From Kineosphaera limosa NBRC 100340 (GTDB lineage Bacteria > Actinomycetota > Actinomycetes > Actinomycetales > Dermatophilaceae): DNA of 64,000 nt. A model generated the notes under the pieces. That model saw only the letters and a program-made list of their open reading frames with translations, did no database searches and was not told where the DNA came from. The position numbers and the translations under genes were made by a program. The DNA lies in the NCBI RefSeq assembly GCF_000298215.1, contig NZ_BAHD01000018.1:35163-99162 (forward strand), read 5' to 3'. This document shows positions 1 through 11,459 of the stretch, piece by piece. Every line of letters starts with the position of its first letter. Position 1 is the first letter of the stretch.

Positions 1-154
1 GCCCGACGCCGAGCGTGACACCCCCAGCGCGATGGGGCACGAGATCGGCGATCGGCGTACCCGCCTTGGCGATCGTGATCTCCTCACCGTCGCGCACGCG
101 CTCGAGCAGTCGCGACAGGTGAGTCTTCGCCTCATGGATGTTGACGATGACCAT
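1..154 (-). CDS. Phd/YefM-type antitoxin, partial at window edge
   Basis: The minus strand from the ATG at 152-154 reads a protein beginning MVIVNIHEAKTHLSRLLERV and continuing with an EEITIAKAG stretch and an IADLVPH stretch. This is the classic N-terminal half of the Phd/YefM type II antitoxin fold, which binds its own operator and neutralises a partner toxin. The C-terminal toxin-binding part and any PIN-type toxin gene lie beyond the left edge. About 51 codons are visible. The family call rests on the recognisable pattern of an early NIHEAK helix, followed by LL..V..GEE and a P(I/V)A.L motif; the partner is unknown. Confidence 0.85.
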   Translation of the reverse strand, partial: MVIVNIHEAKTHLSRLLERVRDGEEITIAKAGTPIADLVPHRAGGVTLGVG

Positions 155-277
155 CTACCCATCATCGCCGAACGCCCTTAGTTTAGTCTAGTCAACTCGC
201 GCGCTCCCGGGAGGTAGCCAGCCCTGACGACCATCAGAGCCGCGCCGGTTCGAGCACCTCGTCGTACCCTGGGAGGC

Positions 278-514
278 ATGGCGATGGACCCCGCGACCTT
301 GATCCGAGACGGCCTCGCGCTCGACGCTGATCAGCGCGCGGTCGTTGCCAATCTGCTGCTCGACAGCCTCCATGACGCAAGTGACACGGACGAAGTCGAT
401 GCAGCCTGGCGGGCCGAGGCCACCCGACGACTGGCCGAAGTACGCGCCGGTGCCGTCGAGTTGGTGGATGCTGACGAGCACTACGCCCGTTTGCGTGCCT
501 CGATCACCGGATGA
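278..514 (+). CDS. Addiction-module antitoxin-like protein
   Basis: This 78-residue acidic protein resembles the short putative addiction module components (Unstab_antitox family). It starts with a DPATLIRDGLALDADQRAVV segment, has an LLDSLHD helix typical of these proteins, and then an acidic VDAAWRAEATRRLAEV segment. Such proteins pair with a downstream RelE/ParE toxin. Its TGA overlaps the ATG of the next small frame (ATGA at 511-514), the usual coupling of such pairs. That partner is truncated, so this antitoxin is probably orphaned. The family assignment comes from pattern and context; no database was searched. Confidence 0.75.
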   Translation: MAMDPATLIRDGLALDADQRAVVANLLLDSLHDASDTDEVDAAWRAEATRRLAEVRAGAVELVDADEHYARLRASITG

Positions 515-630
515 CCCTGGCCCAGCAGGAGCATCCCGAGGCCGTCGCCGAGTTCGACGCCGCCGTGCGCTGGATCACCATCAACGGGCGGCGCCGAGGG
601 TGGTGGGGTCGGTGTTGGCGCCGCAGATGA
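511..630 (+). pseudogene. 5' remnant of a RelE/ParE-type toxin
   Basis: A frame starting at the ATG overlapping the upstream antitoxin stop reads MTLAQQEHPEAVAEFDAAVRW, which matches the start of ParE/RelE toxins (H.EA..E...A..WY). After about 23 codons the frame runs into the 3' end of the oppositely oriented dehydratase gene at 581 and stops at 628-630. Only about a quarter of a normal 90-100 residue toxin survives. The break lies about where the dehydratase coding sequence ends, which suggests deletion or insertion joined the two segments. Confidence 0.6.
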
Positions 631-1519
631 TGACGACGACCGTCTCCCCGGAGGCGGGTCGGTAGGCCTGGGCGGTCAGCGCCGCGTAGGCGGTCGCGGC
701 GCCGTGTTCCGCGGGGATGCGGCAGTCGTCCCAGAGCGCGTCGCGGGCCGCGACGATCGCCTCGTCCTCGACGAGCACGCTGACCGGGTGGGTCTGCCTG
801 GCCTGCTCGAAGCCTTGGGCGCCAAGGCGGCGGGCGCCCGGGGAGTCGGCGGCCACCCCGGAGACCGAGACGTCGACCGGCTCCCCAGCGGCCAGCGCCG
901 CGTGCAGGGTCGGCGCGCGAGTCGGCTCGGCCGCGACGACGCGCACCCCTCGGTCGTTGGCCACCGCGGCAATTCCTGCGAACAGTCCCCCGCCGCCGAC
1001 GGCGACGACGATCGTGTCGACGTGCGGCACGTCCTCCAGGATCTCCAACGCGATGACGCCCGCGCCGGCGGCAATGTCGGGCTGGTCGTAGGCGTGGCAG
1101 AACAACGCGCCGGTGCTCGCGACGTACTCCTGAGCCGCCTCGAACGCCTCCGCATACTCGGTGCCGGCGCGCTGCACCCGCGCCCCGTAGGCGTGGAGGA
1201 GGTCGACCTTGACCTGCGGCGCGGTCGTCGGCACGAACACCGTGGCGGGCACCCCGAGTCGCGCGGCCGCATAGGCGTTGGCAAGCCCCGCGTTGCCCCC
1301 GGACGCCGCGACGACACCGGCCACGGCATCCAGCTCACCCCGCTCCCGCGCCGCCAACTGCCGGTTGAACGCCCCCCGGGTCTTGAACACCCCGCACGTC
1401 TGCAGAAACTCGGCCTTGAACCACAGTCCGCCGCCGACGGCCGTCACCACCGGTGTCCGTCGCACGAACGGCTCGATCCGAGCCTGAGCCTCCTGCACCT
1501 GCGCAACCGTGACCATCAA
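581..1519 (-). CDS. PLP-dependent serine/threonine dehydratase
   Basis: The 312-residue protein belongs to fold-type II PLP enzymes of the threonine/serine dehydratase group, which deaminate L-threonine or L-serine to 2-oxobutyrate or pyruvate. Lys46 in FKTRGAFN is the expected Schiff-base lysine, SGGNAG (73-78) the asparagine loop holding the pyridoxal ring, and GGGG (175-178) the phosphate-binding loop. There is no C-terminal ACT domain, so it resembles a catabolic or racemase-like member rather than allosteric IlvA. Two adjacent ATG codons could start it. It is divergent from the nucleotidyltransferase gene at 1624. Substrate is inferred at family level only. Confidence 0.85.
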   Translation of the reverse strand: MMVTVAQVQEAQARIEPFVRRTPVVTAVGGGLWFKAEFLQTCGVFKTRGAFNRQLAARERGELDAVAGVVAASGGNAGLANAYAAARLGVPATVFVPTTAPQVKVDLLHAYGARVQRAGTEYAEAFEAAQEYVASTGALFCHAYDQPDIAAGAGVIALEILEDVPHVDTIVVAVGGGGLFAGIAAVANDRGVRVVAAEPTRAPTLHAALAAGEPVDVSVSGVAADSPGARRLGAQGFEQARQTHPVSVLVEDEAIVAARDALWDDCRIPAEHGAATAYAALTAQAYRPASGETVVVIICGANTDPTTLGAAR

Positions 1520-1576
1520 GACTCCTTCGGGACGACCGGCGCATTCCGCCCGATCGTTGCGGACGACTGGGAGTGC

Positions 1577-1613
1577 AACTATAGTTTCAATATTAGAACT
1601 TTTCTATCGATTG
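1577..1613. promoter_or_regulatory. AT-rich divergent promoter/operator candidate
   Basis: A strikingly AT-rich stretch in otherwise GC-rich DNA lies just before the ATG at 1624, between two divergent genes. It contains an imperfect dyad centred on AATATT (TTCAATATTAGAA). The downstream protein has a winged-helix N-terminus and could bind here. The regulatory role is inferred; no transcription start is known. Confidence 0.4.
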
Positions 1614-1623
1614 GGGTGTCATC

Positions 1624-2244
1624 ATGCACTTGGCGCACCCGCTGCAGTCCCTCTCGCCTAGCCTGGACATGCGCGTCCTCACCTGCGTCGCGCGGTCGAC
1701 GAAGATCTACAGCCTCGGCGAGATCGCGGACTACGCGGGGGCCTCGCGACCGGGGGTCCGCCTGGCCGCCGAGCGCCTCGCGGAACAAGGCTTGCTCGAC
1801 GAGATCTCCATCGGCCGAACGCGCGGCTACAGCCTCAACCGCGAACACGTCCTCACCGAGCCGCTGCTCGCCGCGGCGAACGGTCGCGCCACTGCCATTT
1901 CGCGCATCCGCGAGCGCATCGAAGGCTGGACGCTGCCCGCACAGCACGCTGTTCTGTTCGGTTCCGCGGCACGCCGCGAAGGTGATGCGAGCAGCGACGT
2001 GGACCTCCTCATCGTCCCGCAAGCAGAAGGAGCCCACCAGGATGACCTCTGGTCCACCCAGATCCTTGAACTAGTGACGGCCGTGCGCCGCTGGACCGGT
2101 AACAGCTGTGACGTCGTCACCCTCTCTCCGAAGGAATGGTCCGATCTGAGCGACAGCGACGAGCCATTCGCCGTTGAGATCCGTCGCGAGGGTATGGATC
2201 TGCTCGAACAATCGCGCGCTTTCCTCGCCAGCAGCAGCCAATGA
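1624..2244 (+). CDS. Winged-helix/minimal nucleotidyltransferase fusion (MNT-like)
   Basis: This 206-residue protein has a winged-helix-like N-terminus (about residues 18-75: LGEIADYAGASRPGVR, then a wing around RTRGYSLNR). A nucleotidyltransferase core follows with GSAARRE (113-119) and SDVDLLIV (124-131), the GS...SDxDL metal-binding signature of the Pol-beta-type minimal nucleotidyltransferases. Its stop overlaps the start of the next gene (ATGA, 2241-2244), and that product looks like a HEPN protein. Nucleotidyltransferase-HEPN pairs are known as type VII toxin-antitoxin systems in which the transferase modifies the HEPN RNase. The fused DNA-binding domain could provide autoregulation. 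Function is inferred from motif plus pairing. Confidence 0.75.
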   Translation: MHLAHPLQSLSPSLDMRVLTCVARSTKIYSLGEIADYAGASRPGVRLAAERLAEQGLLDEISIGRTRGYSLNREHVLTEPLLAAANGRATAISRIRERIEGWTLPAQHAVLFGSAARREGDASSDVDLLIVPQAEGAHQDDLWSTQILELVTAVRRWTGNSCDVVTLSPKEWSDLSDSDEPFAVEIRREGMDLLEQSRAFLASSSQ

Positions 2245-2636
2245 CGCCCCGAAAACCGGCCCGCACGGTTAGGGGGACACCTGGCGATGCACGCGCTCGC
2301 CGCGAGGACGGCGATCTCCTGATGGACCGCGCGAGCCTGGGTGACCTGAATGATCCACGATCCCGGAAGGTCGATGCGGCCATTGCCGTACTGGCAGGGA
2401 TCGCCTATGCCGATGCGACCTGCATTGCCCTGCTCGGCGAGAGGAGTTCGAGCGGCGACCACTCGCACGCTGTCCAGCTACTCCGACAGGCAGACCCTCA
2501 AGCCGCCTCGGATCTACAGACCCTGATCAGCATCAAGACTCAGGCACAGTACGGGGTGGCCGCGCTCAACTCCGACTCAGCCACACGGGCCATGCGCGCC
2601 GCAGACAGGCTTGGCCAGCGAGCGTCCGAGGTGTAG
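2241..2636 (+). CDS. HEPN-like protein paired with nucleotidyltransferase
   Basis: This 131-residue, mostly helical protein is translationally coupled to the upstream gene. It contains an R-x5-H signature (RSSSGDH), within the R-x4-6-H range of HEPN RNase motifs. It ends with an LISIKTQAQYG segment and a repetitive ALNSDSATRAMRAADRL helix, a pattern seen in the C-terminal helices of HEPN proteins. The first 27 residues are low-complexity and basic, so an internal ATG near 2322 is a possible start. It is the likely toxin or target of the neighbour, but this is inferred from the motif and gene order. Confidence 0.6.
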   Translation: MTPRKPARTVRGTPGDARARREDGDLLMDRASLGDLNDPRSRKVDAAIAVLAGIAYADATCIALLGERSSSGDHSHAVQLLRQADPQAASDLQTLISIKTQAQYGVAALNSDSATRAMRAADRLGQRASEV

Positions 2637-2669
2637 AGCACGCTACCCCCGGGCCTGAGGCGAAGCCCG

Positions 2670-3638
2670 TCACTTGGTGGCGAGGAGGTCGCGCATGGCG
2701 GCGATGATCTGGGCTTGGGCGGTGGCGCGGTCGATAGTAGGGGTGCCGTCGCCGGACTGGGGGCCGTAGTCGCCGAAGTAGGCGTGGATGCCGCCGTCGA
2801 TCGGCACGAAGCGTGCATCGGCGGGCAGGAGGGGTCGGGAGGCTTCGATGTCCGCCGGGGTGGCCAGGCCATCGCGGGTGCCGTAGATGCTAGCCACCGG
2901 CTGCTGCGGGACGGTCGTCGCGCCGTCGGGATAGGAGGCCCACAGCGCGAGGCCGTGGATGCGTGGGTCACCCGACGCCGCAGCTCGCGCCGCGGCCACG
3001 CCGCCGAGACTGTGCCCCGCGACCATCCACCGGCGTTCCTGCGAGCCGGACTCCGCGTAGGCATCGACGATCCGCTCCGGGGCGCCGAGCGCGAGGAAGC
3101 CGATCCCCAACGGTTGTTTGACGATGACCACCGGGTGGCCCGCCTCCGCGAGTGGAGTGAGCAGCGGCACGTAGGCGCGCGCGTCGACCCGGGCGCCAGG
3201 CTGGAAGATGAGCCCGGCCACCGAGCCGGCAGGTTCGGCAGGTTCGGCAGTGGGAGTCAGCGTGATCGACGTCGCGTCCTGCGTCACCGCGACCTGCGCG
3301 GTGCCGGACATCGCGGCCACCGCCGTCGCGTCTCCGGAGTACGGCCGCAGCCACACGACGCCGACAGCCACCAGCACGGCGAGCACGAGGCCCAGCGCCG
3401 CGCCGACCAGCCGTAGGCCCCCACGCCGGACAACCTCCGCCTCCGCACCGCGCCGACGCGCGCGCAAGGCGCCGACGATCAAGAGCAGCCCCACGAAGCC
3501 CGCGACGGCCAGCACCACCGCGTACGCCGGATGGCCGTCGCGAACCGCGTCGAACCTGGTCGCCAACACCCAGGCGGGGGCCGCCACCAGTGCCGCACCG
3601 GCGGCCGGGCGCGCGAACCTCACAGCGCGCTGCGCCAC
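2670..3638 (-). CDS. Membrane-anchored alpha/beta hydrolase
   Basis: The 322-residue product has three hydrophobic segments in the first 100 residues (around 13-25, 38-58 and 77-97) and then an extracytoplasmic alpha/beta-hydrolase domain. The nucleophile elbow is GHSLGG (208-213, Ser210). A GGIHAYFGDYG segment near residue 280 supplies the probable catalytic histidine, and YGTRDGLATP precedes it as the likely acid region. It resembles the actinobacterial alpha/beta-hydrolase_5 type (dienelactone-hydrolase-like) of unknown substrate. The predicted start is GTG with no strong ribosome-binding site. It is followed on the same strand, far downstream, only by the convergent HEPN pair, so it looks monocistronic. 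Confidence 0.8.
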   Translation of the reverse strand: MAQRAVRFARPAAGAALVAAPAWVLATRFDAVRDGHPAYAVVLAVAGFVGLLLIVGALRARRRGAEAEVVRRGGLRLVGAALGLVLAVLVAVGVVWLRPYSGDATAVAAMSGTAQVAVTQDATSITLTPTAEPAEPAGSVAGLIFQPGARVDARAYVPLLTPLAEAGHPVVIVKQPLGIGFLALGAPERIVDAYAESGSQERRWMVAGHSLGGVAAARAAASGDPRIHGLALWASYPDGATTVPQQPVASIYGTRDGLATPADIEASRPLLPADARFVPIDGGIHAYFGDYGPQSGDGTPTIDRATAQAQIIAAMRDLLATK

Positions 3639-3740
3639 GGTGAACCGACCCGAGCATGCAGGGCCGGTGGCAGATCGACGGAGGCCAGCATGGCGCGCAT
3701 CCTACGTGACAAGGGCGATGAATCGCCCCGTCTCCGCAGC

Positions 3741-4363
3741 TCAGCCCCGGGACAGCCCCAGGGCCACACCGAAGCCGACGATGACCGAGCCGGTGGCCGC
3801 GTCGAGGCCGCGACGCACCCTCGGGCGGGCCAGCCACGCGCGCATCCGATCAACGGTGAAGATCACGAGGGCGAACCACAGCAGACCCTCGACGTTGTGC
3901 ACGAGCGCCATCGCGGCGGCGGCGAGCGCGGGTGGCACGTCGGGCGGCAGGAACTGCGGCAGCACGGCCACGTAGAACGCCCCGACCTTCGGGTTCAGCA
4001 GGTTGACCAGCAGGCCTTGGCGGTAGAACGGCCAGGGACCGCCGGCGGCGACCGGCTCGGCGCGACCATGCCCCGACCCGCCGCGCAGCGCCCCGAAGAG
4101 CAGCCGCGCGCCGAGCCAAATCATGTAGGCAGAGCCCACGACCTTCAGCGCGAGGAAGGCCGTGGCCGACGCCGCGAGCAGCGCCGACACGCCCAACGCC
4201 GCGGCGACCGCCCACACCAGCACTCCCGAGGTGATGCCGAGGGCGGCCGCGAAGCCGGCGAGCCGACCTCGGGTCGCGGCCACCCGCAGCACCAGCGCCG
4301 TGTCGATGCCCGGCGTGATCGTCATCAGCCCCGCGACGAGCGCGAAGGAGACGAGCGCGGTGG

Positions 4364-4367
<4 letters not shown>
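3741..4367 (-). CDS. LysE/RhtB-family amino-acid exporter
   Basis: This 208-residue, six-helix membrane protein starts with a segment ending in GLMTITPGIDTALV, the conserved PGP/PGxD-type motif of LysE/RhtB exporters. It continues with an LGITSG segment and a VVGSAYMIWLGARLL helix. Members export lysine, threonine, homoserine lactone or similar compounds; the substrate here cannot be told. The GTG start overlaps the glmS stop (GTGA, 4364-4367), so it is translated from the glmS transcript. The coupling suggests co-expression, not a shared pathway. Confidence 0.88.
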
Positions 4368-6184
<1,817 letters not shown>

Positions 6185-6272
6185 GAGTGTGCCGTTCTCC
6201 TTCTGTACTGTGCGACTCGGCCATCAAGGGCCGCTCGATAGTGCCTTGGTAGTCATGTCGACGAGGTTGACC

Positions 6273-6551
6273 TCAGCCGTAGACGATGCGGCGCAGTTGC
6301 CGTTGGGAGAGGTGCGGCGGCGCTACGACGCGCTCCCCCAACTCCCCCGCAATGCGCTCGAACGCCTGCTGATTGCGAACCCCGTGCACCTGCAGTTCGG
6401 CGTGCCGGCGACGAACGTAGTCACCTACCGGCTCGCGATACCACGCGATGACGTCCTCCACGACACGCTGCGCCTCGCCCGGGGTCAAGCCCGTCGACGC
6501 GGCCACGTGGTCGAGAAGGTCGGCATCGATCACCCCCCTAAGGTGGCGCAT
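6273..6551 (-). CDS. Small conserved protein with possible C-terminal HTH
   Basis: The predicted 92-residue soluble protein is basic and helical. Its C-terminal half, YVRRRHAELQVHGVRNQQAF followed by LSQRQLRRIVYG, looks like a helix-turn-helix-type DNA-binding tail of a family common but uncharacterised in actinobacteria. I chose the ATG at 6549-6551; a TTG at 6567-6569 lies too near the upstream palindrome and a GTG at 6531-6533 is possible. A perfect 22-bp palindrome lies 20 bases upstream of the chosen start, which fits autoregulation. No enzyme motif is visible. Confidence 0.65.
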   Translation of the reverse strand: MRHLRGVIDADLLDHVAASTGLTPGEAQRVVEDVIAWYREPVGDYVRRRHAELQVHGVRNQQAFERIAGELGERVVAPPHLSQRQLRRIVYG

Positions 6552-6571
6552 CCACAGCCCGAACACCAAAA

Positions 6572-6593
6572 ATCTGCCCGATTTCGGGCAGAT
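6572..6593. promoter_or_regulatory. Perfect 22-bp palindrome, candidate operator
   Basis: Arms ATCTGCCCGA and TCGGGCAGAT are perfect inverted copies separated by TT. The site sits directly upstream of the small gene ending at 6273. Dyad length and position fit a dimeric repressor site rather than a terminator, since no T-tract follows on either strand. Confidence 0.65.
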
Positions 6594-6684
6594 ACCGGCA
6601 TTGCCGCCTCCCGCGCACGCTTCTTTCGCCGCGGGTGAGTACGCCTGCCAACGACCGGCCAGCCGTCAGCCGGGCAGCACGCCA

Positions 6685-6807
6685 GACGTAGCGACTTCTC
6701 AACGCACTCGGCCGCACATCATCGCCACGCCCAAGCCTGTGACCAGTGCATTTACTCGGGACTACCGGCACGCAGGTCGCGCGAGTGCGTCGAGAAGTCG
6801 CTACGTC
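6685..6807. repeat. 26-bp near-perfect inverted repeat pair spanning 123 bp
   Basis: GACGTAGCGACTTCTC at 6685 and its inverted copy ending at 6807 are the outer parts of 26-bp arms (6685-6710 and 6782-6807) matching at 25 of 26 positions. They enclose 71 bases with no coding signal. The layout resembles a small non-autonomous element or a large RNA hairpin. It lies between two divergent genes. Confidence 0.6.
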
Positions 6808-6852
6808 CGCGCAGACCGGCACGGACTCCAGCAGCGATGCGAGGCTTGGGGC

Positions 6853-7251
6853 ATGGCCGATCAGGAACAGCCGCCGCTGGGGGGCGACAGCTCGACCGTC
6901 CTGCTGACCGTGGACTTCGAGGTGGGATCCAAGGGCGCCTTCGCGCTCTACGTGGACGACGTCGCCACCTGCACGCTTGTGCGTTTCCCGCGCACTCTGA
7001 CAGTTCCGGTACCCGCTGGGCCCCGTCGGCTCCAGGTTCGCTCGCGCCGCGGGTCGACTCGGTCGAACACGCTGGACATTGATGTGTGCGAGGGGGAATC
7101 GCTGTCGCTGACCGTTCGGGAAGGGCAGAACGCCGGAGTACTACTTCAACTCCTCGGTGCCGTGGGCGGTTTCGTCGCCATGCTCGTCGGCATGCACCGG
7201 ATCGACATGCTGATTCTCGAAGAGACGGACGCTCCGCTTAAGCGCCGGTGA
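6853..7251 (+). CDS. Hypothetical protein with C-terminal membrane segment
   Basis: The predicted 132-residue protein begins at ATG 6853 (MADQEQPPLGG). The soluble part (about 15-90) has alternating hydrophobic residues typical of a beta-sandwich, with VLLTVDFEVGSKGAFALYVD and RRLQVRSRRG. A single hydrophobic segment, VLLQLLGAVGGFVAMLVGM, lies near residues 97-115. A longer in-frame extension to 6448 is unlikely because it covers the neighbouring gene and the inverted repeat. The end overlaps the convergent aroQ end by 14 bases. I do not recognise the family. Confidence 0.6.
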   Translation: MADQEQPPLGGDSSTVLLTVDFEVGSKGAFALYVDDVATCTLVRFPRTLTVPVPAGPRRLQVRSRRGSTRSNTLDIDVCEGESLSLTVREGQNAGVLLQLLGAVGGFVAMLVGMHRIDMLILEETDAPLKRR

Positions 7252-7678
7252 GTTCGGCGATGCGGGCGACCGCGAAGGCGTAGCCCTGGATGCCGCAGCC
7301 GACGATGATGCCGGAGGCGATGGGCGACAGGTAGGAGTGGTGCCGGAAGGCCTCGCGGGCGTGGACGTTGGAGATGTGCACCTCGATGAGGGGGCCCTCG
7401 ATCGTCTCCAGGGCGTCGCGCAGCGCGACCGAGGTGTGAGTGAAGGCCCCGGCGTTGACGACGAAGCCGACCGCGGTGGCGCGCAGCTCGTGCACCGCGT
7501 CGATCAGCGCGCCCTCGTGATTGGACTGCACCGCCTCGATGCCCAGCCCGTGCCGCGCCGCCTCGTCGCGGCACAACTGCTCGACGTCGGCCAGCGTCGC
7601 CCGGCCGTAGACCTCCGGCTTGCGCACGCCGAGCAGGTTGAGGTTCGGCCCGTTGAGCAGGGCGATCGTGCCGGTCAT
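7238..7678 (-). CDS. aroQ: Type II 3-dehydroquinate dehydratase
   Basis: AroQ interconverts 3-dehydroquinate and 3-dehydroshikimate in the shikimate pathway. The 146-residue length is normal for the dodecameric type II enzyme. Diagnostic motifs are LNGPNLNLLG near the N-terminus, the catalytic tyrosine in VYGRATL, NAGAFTHTSVALRDAL, and EVHISNVHAREAFRHHS with the catalytic histidine. I place the start at the ATG at 7676-7678, preceded by AAAGGA, rather than 13 codons upstream. It stands apart from other aro genes. Confidence 0.95.
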   Translation of the reverse strand: MTGTIALLNGPNLNLLGVRKPEVYGRATLADVEQLCRDEAARHGLGIEAVQSNHEGALIDAVHELRATAVGFVVNAGAFTHTSVALRDALETIEGPLIEVHISNVHAREAFRHHSYLSPIASGIIVGCGIQGYAFAVARIAELTGA

Positions 7679-7780
7679 GGACGTTCCTTTCGAGGCGGTG
7701 CGGGTGGTAGCCGGCACCGTGCATCAGACGGCGCGAAGCGCCAGACCTCCACCGTAACCGGCCGGCCGGGGGCGGCCGAA

Positions 7781-7826
7781 CGCCCAACGGCGGCCGACCC
7801 CCGCTAGGGCCGACCGCCGTTGGGCG
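7781..7826 (-). terminator. Hairpin after sdhB
   Basis: A 13-bp perfect stem (CGCCCAACGGCGG at 7781-7793 with its complement at 7814-7826) with a 20-base loop begins 12 bases beyond the sdhB stop. Its position fits an intrinsic terminator of the sdhCAB operon, although no clear U-tract follows, as is usual in high-GC actinobacteria. Confidence 0.65.
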
Positions 7827-7838
7827 ACGCGCTGGCGA

Positions 7839-8594
7839 TCAGTGGGCCAGCGAGCGCATGAGGTCGCGGTTGAGGGTGGCGATGACATCCTGCGGGATGT
7901 CCTTGGGGCAGGCGGCGGTGCACTCACCGATGTTCGTGCAGCCGCCGAAGCCGGCGCCGTCGTGGGTGGAGACCATCGCCTTGACGCGGGTCCACCGCTC
8001 CGGCTGGCCCTGGGGCAGCTCACCGAGGTGGGTGACCTTGGCGCCCATGAACAGCATGCCGGAGGCGTTCGGGCACGCCGCGACGCAGGCGCCGCAGCCG
8101 ATGCAGGCCGCGGCCTCGAACGCGCGGTCGGCCTTCTTCTTCTCGACCGGTGCGGCGTGCGCCTCGGGGGCGGAGCCGGTGTTGGCCGAGATGAAGCCGC
8201 CGGAGGCGATGATCCGGTCGAACGCCGTGCGGTCGACGACCAGGTCGCGGATCACCGGGAAGGCGTGCGCCCGGAACGGCTCGATGGTGATCGTCTCGCC
8301 GTCCTTGAAGCTGCGCATGTGCAGCTGGCAGGTCGTCGTGTTGCCGTGCGGGTCGTCGCCGGTGTTGCCGTGCGGGCGCCCGTTGATAACCAGGCCACAC
8401 ATGCCGCAGATGCCCTCACGACAGTCGCTGTCGAACGCGACCGGCTCCTCGCCGTTGTCGTTGAGGTTCTCGTTGAGCACGTCGAGCATCTCGAGGAACG
8501 ACATGTCCTCGCTGATGTCCGCCACGTCGTAGGTGACGAGTTTGCCAGGTGCCGCCGGGCCGTCCTGACGCCAGATCTTGACAGTGATGTTCAT
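7839..8594 (-). CDS. sdhB: Succinate dehydrogenase/fumarate reductase iron-sulfur subunit
   Basis: This subunit passes electrons from the flavoprotein to the membrane cytochrome. In 251 residues it shows a plant-type [2Fe-2S] site with Cys58, Cys63, Cys66 and Cys89. The bacterial ferredoxin-like part has [12 protein letters not shown] (Cys164, 167, 170, 174) and [12 protein letters not shown] (Cys219, 225, 229), which carry the [4Fe-4S] and [3Fe-4S] clusters. It is the last gene of sdhC-sdhA-sdhB on this strand. Its ATG and upstream region lie in a 59-bp tandem duplication. Confidence 0.95.
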   Translation of the reverse strand: MNITVKIWRQDGPAAPGKLVTYDVADISEDMSFLEMLDVLNENLNDNGEEPVAFDSDCREGICGMCGLVINGRPHGNTGDDPHGNTTTCQLHMRSFKDGETITIEPFRAHAFPVIRDLVVDRTAFDRIIASGGFISANTGSAPEAHAAPVEKKKADRAFEAAACIGCGACVAACPNASGMLFMGAKVTHLGELPQGQPERWTRVKAMVSTHDGAGFGGCTNIGECTAACPKDIPQDVIATLNRDLMRSLAH

Positions 8595-8708
8595 CGGGGC
8601 CCCCGCAAAGTATCGGAGTGAGGTACGAACGTAGAACTTTGTGGGGTGATCATCGGGGCCCCCGCAGAGTATCGGAGTGAGGTACGAACGTAGAACTTTG
8701 TGGGGTGA

Positions 8709-8709
<1 letters not shown>
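8592..8709. repeat. 59-bp tandem duplication between sdhA and sdhB
   Basis: Two head-to-tail copies (8592-8650 and 8651-8709) differ at a single base (GCAAAGT versus GCAGAGT). On the coding strand the unit runs from the last base of the sdhA stop codon to the sdhB ATG, so the duplication copies the whole intergenic segment, including the candidate ribosome-binding stretch GGGGGCC and a second ATG. Near identity indicates a recent event. Confidence 0.95.
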
Positions 8710-10748
<2,039 letters not shown>

Positions 10749-10754
10749 GCGCCC

Positions 10755-11459
10755 TTACTTGATAATGCCGAAGAGGATGGCGAGCGGCGGAATGGCGAAC
10801 CCGACGACGACGATCACGGCGATCGCCGTGCCGATCAGCCTGGCGGTGACGTACGCCTTGGTGGTGTTGGTCAGGCCCAGCGTCTGCAGCGCGCTGAAGG
10901 TGCCGTGGTTGAGGTGCATCGCCAGGGCCGCCAAGGCGATGAAGTAGATCAGCGTCAGCCAGGGCACCTGGAAGGCCGCGACGACGCGCTCGGCCGGGCT
11001 GTCGAAGGTGCCGCCCACGTTGATCCACATGAGGGTGAACTGGGCCAGGTGGAAGACGATGAACGTCAACAGTGCGACGCCGCCCCAGCGCATCCACTTG
11101 CTGGAGAGCGAGGCGGCCGCGGCCTTCTTCACTGCGTACCGGGTGCCGCGGGCCGTGTTAGCGCGGGACCACAGCGTGAACGCCGAGTAGGCGTGCGCGG
11201 CGAGCGCGACGAGCAGCAGGATGCGGAAGATCCACAGGCCACCCTCGTACGGCAGGATCGGCTCGCCCAGCACCCGCAGGTGATGGGCGTAGTCATCGAA
11301 GGCGTGATGGCTGACGAGGATCTTGAGGTTGCCGTACATGTGCATGAGCACGAAGAAGACGAAGAAGAGGCCGGAGACGGCCATCATGATCTTCAGCCCG
11401 ATGGTCGAATGCATCGGACTCACGTTCCGGTTCGCTGGTTTCACTGCTGAAGTAGCCAC
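10755..11459 (-). CDS. sdhC: Succinate dehydrogenase cytochrome b558 subunit
   Basis: This 234-residue membrane anchor has five predicted helices, including GLKIMMAVSGLFFVFFVLMH and LWIFRILLLVALAAHAYSAF. Histidines within or next to helices (for example the MHMYGNL and LAAHAYSAF regions) are the likely ligands of two haems. It is the single-subunit b558-type anchor, and no sdhD is present. It begins with GTG at 11457-11459 and opens the sdhCAB operon. It transfers electrons between the iron-sulfur subunit and menaquinone, as inferred from the family. Confidence 0.93.
   Translation of the reverse strand: MATSAVKPANRNVSPMHSTIGLKIMMAVSGLFFVFFVLMHMYGNLKILVSHHAFDDYAHHLRVLGEPILPYEGGLWIFRILLLVALAAHAYSAFTLWSRANTARGTRYAVKKAAAASLSSKWMRWGGVALLTFIVFHLAQFTLMWINVGGTFDSPAERVVAAFQVPWLTLIYFIALAALAMHLNHGTFSALQTLGLTNTTKAYVTARLIGTAIAVIVVVGFAIPPLAILFGIIK

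Noticed and set aside
704..2074. 456-codon plus frame antisense to the dehydratase
   Set aside because: Antisense to a clear PLP enzyme and running into the MNT gene in another frame.
6185..6272. glmS ribozyme upstream of glmS
   Set aside because: The region is under 100 bases with no catalytic-core-like pairing; actinobacteria usually lack it.
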